In this document: positions 1 through 10,800 of the stretch, piece after piece | How positions within the stretch are numbered: position 1 is the stretch's first letter | Layout: the number at the start of each line of letters is the position of its first letter | NCBI GenBank assembly: GCA_028583685.1 | Contig: JAMXIF010001178.1 | Location: forward strand, 847,697-911,696 | Length of the DNA: 64,000 nt | Origin: Petaurus breviceps papuanus | Lineage: Eukaryota; Chordata; Mammalia; Diprotodontia; Petauridae | Direction: 5' to 3' | The notes under the pieces: model-generated | Databases searched by the model: none | Seen by the model: the letters and a program-made list of their open reading frames with translations, nothing else | Told to the model about the DNA's origin: nothing | Program-made: the position numbers and the translations under genes

Positions 1-47
<47 letters not shown>
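1..47. repeat. (TG)n microsatellite at window edge
   Basis: An unbroken TG dinucleotide run opens the window; its true left end lies outside. It is a simple repeat able to adopt Z-DNA. Confidence 0.98.
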
Positions 48-48
<1 letters not shown>

Positions 49-954
49 CTGGGAATGGTAAATAGTTTAGTTTGATTGGAGTATAGGGTGTGTGAAATGG
101 AGCAGTAGGAAATAAGACTGGAGAGGTAGGGTTATGCCAAGTTAAAGAGGGATGCCAGATTGAGAATCTCACGTATTTGCCTGGGGTCCAGGGGCACTGC
201 TTGCTTTCATCTTCATTTCCTTCAACTTTACACTTCTGGGAATCACTTCATTTTCTCAAAGCCCTCACATACTCAGTTGTTTCCTCACACACAACAGTGT
301 TTCCTCTCTAAAAGGTAAGCTGCATGGAGAAGAAAGGAAACACGTCAGGGAAGCATCTTGTGATTTATTCACAGAAAAAAAATGGTTTCTTTAGTTAGGC
401 TAGCTCACCGAAAAATATCTGCTTCTAAAAACTGTTTGCTCTCTGTCCTGCTTTGCTCCATGAACTGTTCATAGAAAAATGAAGGATCCAAGCCACTATT
501 TCCTCTTCCTCTTGAGCCGCTGACCCTATGGGGGGGGGGTGTCCCCTTTCTCTTTCTCAACTACACATCAATGGATGGAGTAAAGGGCCCCCTGTTCCAT
601 GGGCCTGAAGGCGTATCCATCTGAAATGGCTGCTGGGCTAAAGGTCTTGGTAATTTTTGGGAAAAGATGCAAGCCATTGCCTTTGCCTTTGATAATTTCA
701 AACTCCGAACACTGAAAAGGAAGAAAACCTCTCTATAAGGCAGAGCAGCCTACCTAAGTGGTTAGAGAATGGTACGGATGAAGACAAGGTAGGATTCTAC
801 GAGGATGGGTCAGTTTTGCTCTATCTCCCAGCTATCTCATAACTCAACCCCAACCTCAACCTCAAACACAGACTGACCTAACCCTGGCCCTCAACTGAGC
901 TTTTAACATCAGCCACACAAGGAACTGGAAATTAAAGAGGTCCCTGTAAACAGG
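48..954. other. intergenic, no gene seen
   Basis: I see no coding signature here. A short MIR-like stretch lies near 735-840 and a G9 run near 531. The rest is unique-looking sequence without recognisable motifs. Confidence 0.5.
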
Positions 955-1572
955 AGAATGGTTAAAAAAATTATGGCATATTAATGTAGTGGAATATTAT
1001 GGAAATGATGAAATGGATGGTTTCTGAGAAACCGGGGAAGACTCATATGAACTGATACAGAGTGAAGTAAGCAAAATCAGTAAGACAATTTATACAATAA
1101 CAACCATGTTGTAAAGACAACATGGAAAGATTTAAGAACTCTTTTTTTTTCTTTTTTTGGAGGGGGGGAAGGCAGGGCAATTGGGGTTAAGTGACTTACC
1201 CAAGATCACATGGCTAATAAGGGTTAAGCATCTGAGGTCAGATTCGAACCCAGGTCCTCCTGACTTCAGGGCTGGCACTTTATTCCTGCACCACCTAGCC
1301 GTCCCCTTAAGAACTCTTAACAATACAACAAATAATGATTGTAGAGATTCTACTAACCTGACAAGGAGCTGATGTGTTCAGTGTGTGGAATGACACATAA
1401 TTTTTGGACATGACCCAATGAAGGAATATGTTTTTCTTGACTGTTTGACATGTTTGTTACAGGATTGTTGTTTTTTTTTTCTTTCCCTCCCAATGGTTGA
1501 AGGAAGTAGGAGGGAGAGAAAAAAAATACATTTTTGTTCATTGAAAATAAAATTTAATAAAAAAAAAACCCT
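955..1572 (+). repeat. L1-type LINE 3' end, split by a SINE
   Basis: The stretch around 985-1130 resembles the marsupial L1 3' region (GAATATTATGG, then CTGATACAGAGTGAAGTAAGC). After an interrupting SINE it resumes at about 1317 and ends with AATAAAATTTAATAAAAAAAA near 1546-1568, the usual L1 3' tail. It is a 5'-truncated, diverged copy. Family assignment is from memory of marsupial L1 3' ends. Confidence 0.75.
1142..1306 (-). repeat. tRNA-like marsupial SINE inserted in the L1
   Basis: On the minus strand it reads from a GGACGGCTAGGTGGTGCAGG head through a B-box-like region (GGTTCGAATCTG) to CACTTAACCCCAATTGCCC and an A-rich tail. It is flanked by a perfect 10-bp target-site duplication, TTAAGAACTC, at 1132-1141 and 1307-1316, which shows that it is younger than the surrounding L1. 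Confidence 0.93.
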
Positions 1573-1754
1573 CAAGCACAGTTTGAGTCCTGAACCCATT
1601 TGTTCATCTTACAATGTTTATCACTAATACCAAGAAGTATTAGATAGGAGTGTGGATGGTTCAGTATAGACTCACCTCATCCTGCCCTTCTAATGCTAGA
1701 GGGACCATTCAATACTGCTTCCTTCACCCCTGCCAATATACCCAGCTAAGATTC

Positions 1755-1975
1755 ATAGAGCATTTTAATGTTTATAAAAGTTTTACAGATATCTCACTTG
1801 AGCTTCATGTCAACCCTGTGAAGTATCACACATATTATTATTCCTGTTTTACAGGTGAAGATATTGAGACTCAGAAAGTTGACTTGCCCATGGCCACAAG
1901 CCTGATAAGAAGTAGAGAAAGAGGTTTAAACTCGGGCCTTCCTGAATCCAGGCCTAGCATTCTATCCATAGCTGC
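1755..1975 (-). repeat. MIR SINE, inverted
   Basis: The plus strand shows the inverted MIR pattern: a low-order TTATTATTCCTGTTTTACAG block, GACTTGCCCATGG in the position of the core, then AACTCGGGCC and the gene-distal end. The open frame spanning 1650-2066 is only this repeat. Confidence 0.75.
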
Positions 1976-2470
1976 CCTTCTGATACACACCATGTATTTC
2001 TTCAACACAGGAGCCTTCTGTAAGCACTGGACTGCCCCTACAGACCTTACTGTGGTGAAATGTTAGCAGGAAGGAACCTCCTTAGGGATGAAGACCTTAT
2101 TTAGAAACTTTTCTTTGTTTCTAAACAGGAAGAATTGGGCTCAGCTGAGACATTTCCCATACCTCAGAACAGCACCATTTCTAGATTATTTTGGCAGAAG
2201 CAAGAATATGAAACCTCCCTTTATCTGTCTCTCCCCCACACCAATTCTAATGGCATGGGGTGCTTGGGATAGTAGATACATCTTTTTTATGTTTTTCTGT
2301 GCCCTTCAACTTTGTGCACCTGAGGAAAGTGCTTTATTTGCCTCACTCTTACTACAACTCTGCCTCAAAGACTAGAGTTTGAGCTCTGGTTCCTTAGAGT
2401 TGAACACAATAGTCTTCACTTGGCAAGGGATTTTCTGTCTAGTGATCAAGGTGTCCCTAAAAGACTTTTG

Positions 2471-2710
2471 AGGCAGCTAGGTGGCGCAGCAGATAGACAA
2501 CTGGGAGTCAGGGAGTCATCTTCCCAAGTTCAAATCCAGCCGCAGACACTTACTCCTCTGTAACCCTGGGCAAGTCACTTAATTCTGTTTGCCTCAGTTT
2601 CCTCATCTGTAAGATGAGCTGGAGAAGGAAATGGCAAACCACTCCAGGATCTTTGCCAAGAAAACCCCAAATGGAGTCACGGAGAGTTAGACGCAACTGA
2701 AATGACTAAT
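2471..2710 (+). repeat. MAR1-type SINE
   Basis: It starts with AGGCAGCTAGGTGGCGCAGC and runs through TTCAAATCCAGCC, CAAGTCACTTAATTCTGTTT and CCTCAGTTTCCTCATCTGTA. It ends in the RTE-like tail GGAAATGGCAAACCACTCCA...AAGAAAACCCC...CAACTGAAATGACTAA. This two-part structure is the marsupial MAR1 design. Confidence 0.92.
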
Positions 2711-2717
2711 GGGCCTT

Positions 2718-2795
2718 CCTTTGTTTTAGGAGAGGACCAACATCGTCACAGGGCAATGTCTTCATGTGCCCGTGAACTGGATTAAGCAAATCAAG
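2718..2795 (+). repeat. fragment of a second marsupial repeat family
   Basis: CCTTCCTTTGTTTTAGGAGAGGACCAACATC followed by GTGAACTGGATT matches a dispersed marsupial repeat head. A second copy lies near 43772-43850 (CCTTTGTTTTGGAAGAGG). The exact family name is not certain to me. Confidence 0.6.
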
Positions 2796-3419
2796 ATGAA
2801 TGGCCAAGGTCCAGGATTCAGTGGGTGACCTTGGCATCTCACCAAGCTTTCAGCTCCCCATGGTGCCTGCTTCAGTTGCCTTCACGGCATTTGGAACAAA
2901 CTGTTCTCATCCATCTGTTCCCCCAGGGGTGGTCTTCATATGCTTGGGAATAGACATCCCCCTAACTCATCCACAGATTTGAGGTCTGTTGGCTAGCTTT
3001 AGCCTAGATTAGCCGGTCTGGGTGCGGTCACTTTGCATGCTACAGCTTCCTGGAGCCACAGGTGAGAGCTGGGTGAAAGGTGGACACCTTTCAGCATCCC
3101 TGAGAAAGGTTTGGCAAGCCCTCATACCAAAGGTTCTAGTTTTCCCTGAACACCTCATACAACAGCAAAGAGAGAAGGATGGACACACACATGACCCAGA
3201 GCGTGAGGCAGAGTATGCTGAAGGCCCTAAGAGAAGTACAAACAGTCTGGGAACACAGAAGAGGGAGAGCACCATGATATCGGATAGGAAGAGTCCTGGG
3301 TGTGGTTAGACAACCTGATTCACCTCTGGCAATAATGTGTTGTAAAAAGCTTTGCAGACCTAGAAGTGCTATAAAGCATTAGTTCTCATCCTCACTCTCC
3401 TTATTATTGTTACTATTAA
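2796..3419. other. intergenic; one copy of a local repeated block
   Basis: No gene is seen. From about 3168 to 3370 the sequence is a diverged copy of 4463-4665; shared strings include ACACACATGACC and TTTGCAGAC. The rest is unremarkable. Confidence 0.5.
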
Positions 3420-3775
3420 TCATTATCATTATTACCTTGTGACCCTGAATAATTCATATAAGCCTTTTGGGCCTCAGTTCACTCACCTACAAAATGAGGG
3501 AATTGGACTGGATGATCTCTAGAGGCAGCTGGTCTCGGGCAAGAGTGCAGAACATAGATTCTGGAAGACATGAGTTCAAATACCAGCCCAGATACTAGCA
3601 GTTTTACCCTGGGCAAATTATTTAACCTCTGTGGCCTCAGTTTCCTCATCCATAAAATGGGAATAATAATAGCAGCTACATCACAGGGTTGTTATGGAGA
3701 TCAAATGAGATAACAACCTATAGGAAGTGCTTTGTAAGTCATAGAAACTACATAAATGCTATTATTGCTATATAA
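3420..3775 (+). repeat. MIR SINEs, tandemly placed
   Basis: A partial MIR ends near 3515 (GGGCCTCAGTTCACTCACCTA, ATGAGGGAATTGGACTGGATG). It is followed by a nearly full MIR at 3520-3772 with GCCTCAGTTTCCTCATC, AAAATGGGAATAATAATAGC and ACAGGGTTGTTATGGAG. Confidence 0.85.
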
Positions 3776-5039
3776 AATTTCTACCAGCATTAGATCCTAT
3801 GATCCCAAGATCACTTCCCATGACGACAGACTTCATAAAAGAAGTTACATTTGTTCCCTGTCCTCTGTAGGAGCTAGGCTCAACCTTCATACAAAGCATT
3901 TGTCTTTTGGGTAGGAATTATTTGCCCTTTTCTCTTTGTTCATCCAAAGCCTACTCATCCTTGGGAGCATTGTTGAAGTCTTACCCCATTGTATGAAGGC
4001 TTCTCTGACCCACAGTCATGTGATCATAGGACCATAGATTTAAAGTTAGAAGTTCCCTTGTTATACAACTGATCCCCAGAGACATACAATGACTTGCCCA
4101 AAGTCAGAAAGATAGTAAGAAAAGGTATTCACTGAAGACAAAGCCAATATGATTTTGCTGCCTCTGATAGTCTGGGGCTCAATAAATCCTTATGGGATAA
4201 GCCTCAGTTTTTCCATCTGCAAAATGGGGGAGGGAGAACTAGACTACCCAGACTAAATAGTTAATATTTCCTCTCTCTAAAATGATTCAATTTGATCAAC
4301 TCTCAGTCATCTGATAGTCGATAATCATTCATTCACTCATTTATTCAATAAACATTTAAGGAGCGCCTACTAAAATACAAAGCACTATACTTATTTGCTT
4401 TGGGGAGATAAAAGAAGTAGAAGGCACAGTCCCTGACCTTCAAAAACGTATCCTCTAGTAAAGGAGAGAAGGCATGAACACACATGACCAAGAGCATAAG
4501 GCAGAGTGTGGTAAAGGTCATACGAGAACTACAAACAAGGAGCTGTGAGAATGCAGAGGAAGGAAAGCACGAACGATATAGCGATGAAAAGAGACCCAGG
4601 TTTAGAGTCACAACGCTTGCTTTTGCTACTTATGTCTAGAGATAACATATTGTAAAGAGATTTGCAGACTAACCCAGACTTTCTGGGTCTAGATTCTTGA
4701 GCCCATCATCCTCACCACTTCTGGGCCCATATTCGGGAAGCTACTCCCCACCCTTTGCCTGCAGGGTCCCAGGATTTCAGCAATCCCTAGGCTCCCAGAC
4801 TCTGCACTATTACGTCAAAGGCGAGTTCTGCCCCTAGCAAGTAAAGATTTCAGGGCCAGCTCAGAGGGAACAAAGAAGGCATAGGGAGTAGGGAGGGAAG
4901 AGAAGGAGGGGAGCAAACCGCCTACTTCTCCATCTGAAATGACATTCCTCTCACCCTAGAAGCACCCCCTGCTCAGGAAAGAACTGAAGAGAAAAAAAAA
5001 AAAGCCAGGACAAAAGACGGACGTGATGCTTAGCATGTG
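3776..5039. other. intergenic with old L2/MIR-type fragments
   Basis: An inverted MIR piece lies at about 4030-4120. An ancient repeat of the ATTCAATAAACATTTAAGGAGCG type, including CAAAGCACTATACTTATTTGC, lies at about 4325-4460. The second copy of the local block is at 4463-4665. I see no gene. Confidence 0.5.
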
Positions 5040-5190
5040 TGTATTTATCTCAGCTCTGCACTCGGCCTACAGAAGGACACCGCCTGCCTCTCTCTCTCTC
5101 TCTCTCTTTCTCTCTGGCAAAACCGGAAACTCTCATCTCCGCTGAGCTCTTTCCTGTCTTGACTTAACCTTCAAGCTGTGGTTTGCTCTG
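5040..5190. promoter_or_regulatory. candidate GATA/ETS/RUNX enhancer
   Basis: Within 145 bp of unique sequence there is TTATCT (inverted GATA site, 5045-5050), CCGGAA (ETS, 5123-5128), TTCCT (inverted ETS, 5151-5155) and TGTGGTTT (RUNX, 5177-5184). A (TC)n run occupies about 5089-5113. Such combinations mark blood and endothelial enhancers, and the nearest gene is the endothelial EGFL7. The motifs are seen; the function is inference. Confidence 0.3.
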
Positions 5191-6296
5191 CTAGAGGGGC
5201 TTAGGGAAGAGGAATGGGGTGTGGGGATGGGAGGGGAACAGAACTAAGCCCCCTACCTGGCCCTGGCCCTCCCCACCCCCACACACCCCAACTAATTCTC
5301 TGCTGAGTGTAACCAGTTAGGCAGAGGTCATGGGACTCAGGCTGAGGACTGCTCAGCCCTTTTGAGAGACTGTGGAATGAACCTGACACATACACCACCT
5401 GGTCCTCATGAATGACCTGCCTGTTGTTCCCCCATTTATAGATTTGTGAGAACTTCATCAGGTTGAACAAATCCCATGTGGGCTTCTGAGATTGGACATA
5501 GGGGAGCAGCAGGGAAGGAGAGGATTATTTTAGGAGCCCAGGTAGGCCATGGGAATCTAGGATTCCTGGGTTTTAAGAGCATCCAGTAAAGAGGAATAGG
5601 GGTATAGCCTAAGGTAGAAAGGGGTTAAAAATTTCCATATTCTCCCAGTCCCTAAAAGATACTGTTGACCCTTGACCTTGGGTTGCTAGTAGGCTACCCA
5701 GAGTTAAAGAGGACAGTGGGATTGGGAAGGGAAATTTCTATGCTATTAGGTCCTTGGTCAGTCCTGCTCCAAGAATGTCTCCCTTCCAGAAGAAACTCTA
5801 GGGACGCTTTTCAGGGTGTTGGGGAGTGAGGAGTCATGAACCTGAGCCCTGGATCAGCTGTCATGGGACTGGATCTTAAAAGCTCTGAGAAGCAGGCCAT
5901 CCTATCTTGGAAATATGGTTGGTTCCATTTGCAAAGAGACTTGAGAGGAAACAGCCTGGTGTCCACCACTAAACACCAGCATATAGGGTTATATGTGTGT
6001 GACCTTAGACAAGTGACCTAACTTCCCTGGGCCTCAGTTTAATTATTTGTAAAATGAGGGTTGGATAAGGTAGTCTATGAGGTCCTTCCTAGTTCTTGCT
6101 CTATGATCCTATGGTCTTTTCATCTTCTCTTTAACATTGTAAAGTCCCCTGGGGTCAGCACCACCTCTCAGGATCCTATCTCTGGCAGGGGCATTAAGTT
6201 TCCTTGCCATTCCCTTACATGTTAGAGACCTTGCCAAACACCTTCAATGTCTCTTTAGAACTTGTCAAGGAACTGTCATTTAAGGCATCTAAATCT
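5191..6296. other. intergenic, mostly unique, with one MIR
   Basis: A MIR fragment lies at about 5985-6112 (GGGCCTCAGTTTAATTATTTG, AAATGAGGGTTGGATAAGG). The rest has no recognisable gene. Confidence 0.5.
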
Positions 6297-7067
6297 TTTT
6301 TTTCATTTTTTTTCAATTTATTTACTGTTAGTTTACAACATTCAATTCCACAAGTTTTTGAATTCCAAATTTTCTCCCCCCTCACTGCAGCAGGCAATTT
6401 GATATAAGTTCTCTATATACCTTCAAATTAAACAATAGTCAAGTTATAAAGAAGAATTATAACCAATGGAATGAATAATGAGGAAGAAGAAGCAAAACAA
6501 AACAAAATGAAAAAGAGAGAGAGTAAGTTTGCTTCAATTTGCATTCACACTCTGTAATTCTTTCTCTGGACATAGATAGGCTTTTCCATCATGGGTCCTT
6601 TGAAGTTGTTTTACAACCTTGCATTTCTGAGAGAAGCCCATTTTATCAAAGTCAGTTATCACAGATACAATGTGTCTATAATTGTGTACAATGTTCTCCT
6701 GGTTCTGCTCTCCTCACTCAGCATCAGTTTATGTAAGTCTCTCCAGGTCATTATGAAGTCCATCTGCTCCTCATTCCTTATAGCACAATAGTATTTCATT
6801 ACATTCATCCCAAAACTTGTTTGGCCATTTCCCAATTGATGGGCATCCCCTTGATATGCAGTTCTTTGCCACCACAAAAAAGTTTTTGTACATATGGGTC
6901 CTTTTCCCACTTGTATGATCTCTTTGGGATACAGCCCTAGAACTGGTGTTGCTGGGTCAAAGGGTATGAGCATTTTTATAGCCCTTTGGGCATAGTTCCA
7001 AATTGCTCTCCAGAATGGTTAGATCAGTTCACAATTCTACCAACAATGCATTAGTGTTCCTATTTTT
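6297..7067 (-). repeat. 5'-truncated L1-type LINE
   Basis: Read on the minus strand, this 771-bp copy encodes remnants such as PFDPATPVLGLYPKE and MKYYCAIRNEEQMDF, which resemble the peptides from mammalian L1 3' regions. It then runs into CAATTTATTTACTG-type 3' UTR and an A-rich tail (plus-strand T run at 6298-6311). A 13-bp target-site duplication, GGCATCTAAATCT, flanks it at 6284-6296 and 7068-7080, so both ends are clear. It is truncated and non-functional. Confidence 0.9.
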
Positions 7068-7080
7068 GGCATCTAAATCT

Positions 7081-7384
7081 ATATAGCCCCTTTGAGGAGA
7101 GTTATTTCTCTAAGTTTACTGTTCTGAGATGTGATCTAGTCTGATCTTTTATCTGTCCTACAACTAGTGCACTGTTGTCTAAGAAAAAGGAGTGCAGAAA
7201 GGACTGGGCTTTTTTTGTTTGTTTGTTTTCCCATGAATCAATTTTTTTTTTTAAGTGGGGAAACATACAGAGTAAGCTATGACATTTGGGATGAATCCCT
7301 AGGAACGATCCTTTCTCTGCTCAAATATGCTCAAATCAAATCTGCAAAAACTGCAGTAAGCCCCTATAACCATAACTGTGAATG
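7081..7384. other. spacer between two L1 fragments
   Basis: Contains T-rich runs at about 7210-7255 and no recognised gene or site. Confidence 0.5.
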
Positions 7385-7618
7385 ACTAAACTATTCTGAA
7401 TAATATGAACATTCAAATCAACTACGAAGGACTTATGAAGGAGAATTCTATCCACCTCCAGAGAAAGAACTGATATAGGAAAGTTATGTACTATATGGTT
7501 CCATATATATCTTTCTATATAAGTTGGCCTTTCTGATTTGGGGCTGGGAGTAAAACAATTTGGAACTCAAAATGTAAAAAATATATATAATAAATAAATA
7601 TAAGATTAAAAAAAAAAC
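7385..7618 (+). repeat. L1-type LINE 3' end
   Basis: CCACCTCCAGAGAAAGAACTG near 7455 and AATTTGGAACTCAAAATGT near 7557, ending in AATAAATAAATATAAGATTA and an A run, match the marsupial L1 3' terminus. Confidence 0.8.
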
Positions 7619-9395
7619 CTTTATAACCTAACCAGTTGGATGGGGAGAGGCAGGTTGAAATATGGCAAACCCACAAACTTTCAGAGAAGCGGCTGGGAAG
7701 ACAGAGGATTTTAAACAACACTGAAATGCATCTGTTTCCTGGAGCAACTGTGAAAAAGAAGGGGAAGGGGAGGAGGGGAGAGGGAGAATCCAGTTCCAAA
7801 ACTATCATTGGGATTCTTAATACTGATTTCTGCTGCTCCATGGGTAGCCCCACCTGACTAAATGGCACAAAGCCCCTTATTTCTGGGGCTACTACCCTTC
7901 TGCCCCCTTAGTTCAGCTCACTGCCACACCCTTACTGCAGCCCTGCTGGGAATCTTCCCACCCATTGATAATCTTCTCATCCAGGAAAGTTGGTGGGGAG
8001 TTGGAAATGCTGAGTGAGTGGTTATGGGGAGGGCCTACATTGAGGGCAGGAAGATGACTGGAGGCTGGACATCCTGTTTGGCTCTTTGGCCTGGAAACCT
8101 TGTTGAAAATCAAAACCTGCCCCATAGTTTGTCCTTCCTCCTCCCCCCCATGGATAACCTAACTTTTTTGCACTGAGTTAGTTTTGTTATTGTCTGCCTA
8201 CGAGATTGGGGAATGGAGAAAAATGCTAACTTTTCAGGCTAGAAACAATTTCTTTTAAAAAGTCACCATACTTCTTTTTCTGGGAGTAGATCTGGTAGAC
8301 AATTCCCTATTGGTGAAGAGTCACCATTCCCATTGAGGGGTAGTTATGGGAGCAGAGGTCTGGTGTATTTTTCCTTCTCTGATCTGGGAGCTTAGCTATA
8401 AATGGTTCCCAGAGAGGGGAAACCATGGCACATAAACAATGGGTTGTACTTGGGAGAAGAAGTTAGGATGGACCAGAAAGAGGCCTGGGGTCAAGTCGGT
8501 AATAGTTCCCACTCCTCATCTACCTGAACCCCAACTGCCTTCTTCCTTCCCCTGCCCCACTTTCTCCTTTGCCCCCACTTCCCCTGAAAATGGGCCTGAT
8601 AATTCTTAATCTATACTACAGTATAACCAAGGCTAAGTCAGAACCACATCCTCAGGCTTGTCATTCGACAAACATTCATTAATTTGTGCATTAGGTCAAG
8701 AGGAGATAAAATGTTTAGATAAAACCAGTCTTCATGTAGCTAGGGCAGACACAGACACAGCTTAAAATTCTCTGTCCTCCTGGGGATCAGCAGCATTTCC
8801 TTAGACACTTGATCTACCCTAGAAAGTGTCTGAAGGGAGGGCCACATAGGAAAAATATGAAAGAAGGTAGAAGGGGGACGGTGGTGTTGATCTCTTTTCT
8901 GTGTTAAGACCTTACATTTTCTCCATAGAACCACAGTCAGAGCTGAGGAGTTCTAAGGATATTCTTACTTAACCTTTAACTTTTGTTTCCAAAGCTGGGA
9001 CAGTCAGTCATGTAATATTATATCCCAATGGTCCTTGTAATGCAGTCTCTGAGAATAGAGATGTTTATCAGGACCATTGGCTGCTATCCGTGTCTTTTAG
9101 AAAAGAATCATGGCTCTCAATATTCTCTTTGGTTTCCCTGGGCTCTGGTTGGCTAGACAACAAAGTCTGTCTTAAGACAATAGGATGAACTCTTCCTCCA
9201 AAGTGATACATTTTCAAGGACTCACGCTGCTTTAAAAAAAATCCTTATTAATTCTAAAAATTCTTAATTAATAAAATTTCTTAAATTATTTCCAGTTGTT
9301 TCTTTTTCTAACTTCCCTCCTTCCTTATTTTCCCCTACACCCCCTGCTCTTGTAGTTGACCACTGAGCTATCAGCCTTTGTTTATGGATAGTGGC
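7619..9395. other. intergenic, largely repeat-free
   Basis: About 1.7 kb without an obvious SINE or LINE until 9396. Near 8393-8450 there is a MEF2-like CTATAAATGG and a FOX/SOX-like ATAAACAATGGG. No coding signature is seen. Confidence 0.45.
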
Positions 9396-9660
9396 ACTCA
9401 CAGCTCAGGTGTTACACATGCCTTGCCTGCTACCTAGAATACCCTCCCTTGTCTCCCTTCCACTTACAGAGGTCCCATCTATCATTTAGGGCTCAGCTCA
9501 AGTCTCATCAAGCCTTCACTATTCTAGCTAGTCCTCACTGATCTACTTTTCTGAATTCTCAATGCACTTACGGTCTGTCCTACCCACATAATTTTAAACT
9601 GTTCTATCTTCCTCTATCTTATATTATCTGCACCTATTGCTCCCTAACTGACCACAGACA
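9396..9660 (+). repeat. L2 LINE 3' fragment
   Basis: CTAGAATACCCTCCCTTGTC, TTTAGGGCTCAGCTCAAGTC and AAGCCTTCACTATTCTAGC follow the L2 3' consensus in order. Confidence 0.75.
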
Positions 9661-9895
9661 ACCCCCAAACTTTCTTCCCCACAACCCCAACCCAGCCCCC
9701 CCCTGCCCAGTCACGGCTTAACTCAAGTCCCTAATCCTGGCCATAGACAGATTTCCCAACACAAACCACAGACTGAGCCCTAACCCCACCAGCCTTCTTA
9801 CAATGTTGCCCATCAGAGACCAACACTAAAATGTAAGCCCCACACCAAGGGGACAAATGGACTGCTCAATCTCAAGACTTGTTAAAACGTTGATG

Positions 9896-10387
9896 CAGGG
9901 GCTCTTAACCTAGGCAGCTGGTGAGGCAGTGGATAAAGCACTAGTCCTAGAGTCAGGAAGATGTGAGTCTTCTTTCAGAGAGGCCTGAATCCAGCCTTTG
10001 ACCTTTGCTTAGCTGTATGACCCTGGGCACATCACTGAACCTTCTTTCTGCCTCAGTTTTCCCATCTGTAAAATGGGAATAATAACAACATTTATTTTCC
10101 AGGGTTGTTGGAAGGATCCAATGAGATAATATTGTAAAGCACTCCGCACAGTCGCTAGCATAAAGTAGGTGCTTAATAATATTCCTTTCCCTCCTGTCAC
10201 ACACTTTTTTGACAGTCTAGTGAAGCTAATGGATCCCTTCTCAGAATATTTTCAAATGCACAAAATAAAATACATAGGGTTATAAAGGAAAGAAATTATA
10301 TTGAAGCATAATTACCAACATATTTTTTAAAATTTATGGACCCCTTGAAATTTATTTCTGGACCCCTTTTGGGGGTATAAACACCTG
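9896..10387 (+). mobile_element. hAT-like non-autonomous element split by a MIR-type SINE
   Basis: The outer element opens with CAGGGGCTCTTAACCT (9896-9911) and resumes at about 10200 with ACAGTCTAGTGAAGC, AAAATAAAATACATAGGG and the end near 10387. At least five related copies occur in this window (15190, 17229, 38540, 45906, 54347), all with terminal CAGGGGTTCTTAA-like sequence. The hAT/MER5-like call rests on these termini; no 8-bp duplication was convincing. Confidence 0.65.
9912..10195 (+). repeat. MIR-type SINE inside the hAT-like element
   Basis: AGGCAGCTGGTGAGGCAGTGG head, CCTCAGTTTTCCCATCTGTA, AAAATGGGAATAATAACAAC and GTAGGTGCTTAATAATATTC follow the MIR order. It interrupts the hAT-like copy 16 bp from that element's start. 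Confidence 0.8.
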
Positions 10388-10405
10388 TTTTAGATAAAGG
10401 ACACA

Positions 10406-10583
10406 GGGCTGGCTAGGTGGCGCAGTGAATAGAGTGCCCACCCTGGAGTCAGGAGGACCTGAGTTCAAATTTGGCCTCAGACACTTAACACAAAAACTAG
10501 CCATGTGACCTTGGGCAAATCACTTAACCCCAATTGCTCTACCTTCCCCCCTCCAAAAAAAAAAAAAGCAAAAAAAAAAAAAA
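10406..10583 (+). repeat. tRNA-like marsupial SINE with 14-bp target-site duplication
   Basis: GGCTAGGTGGCGCAGTGAAT head, GAGTTCAAATTTGGCC (B-box-like), CACTTAACCCCAATTGC and a long A tail. The duplication AGATAAAGGACACA is perfect at 10392-10405 and 10584-10597. Confidence 0.95.
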
Positions 10584-10619
10584 AGATAAAGGACACACAC
10601 ACAGTAAAGGCGCAATAAA

Positions 10620-10800
10620 GACAATGTCATGCAATGGAAAATATACCAGGTTTGGTGTCAGGGGAAGAGGTTTTGAATACTGGCTCTGCTTCCCGTGTGA
10701 CATTGACCAAAACACCTAACTTTCCTGGGCCTTAGTTTCTTCATCTGTAAAATGAGGGTATTGGACTAGACAGTGTCTGAAATCTCACCCTGCTTCAAAT
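10620..10800 (+). repeat. MIR SINE
   Basis: GAATACTGGCTCTGCTTCC, GGGCCTTAGTTTCTTCATCTG and AAAATGAGGGTATTGGACTA follow the MIR core. Confidence 0.8.

Noticed and set aside
1650-2066. 138-residue plus-strand frame
   Set aside because: It largely translates an inverted MIR.
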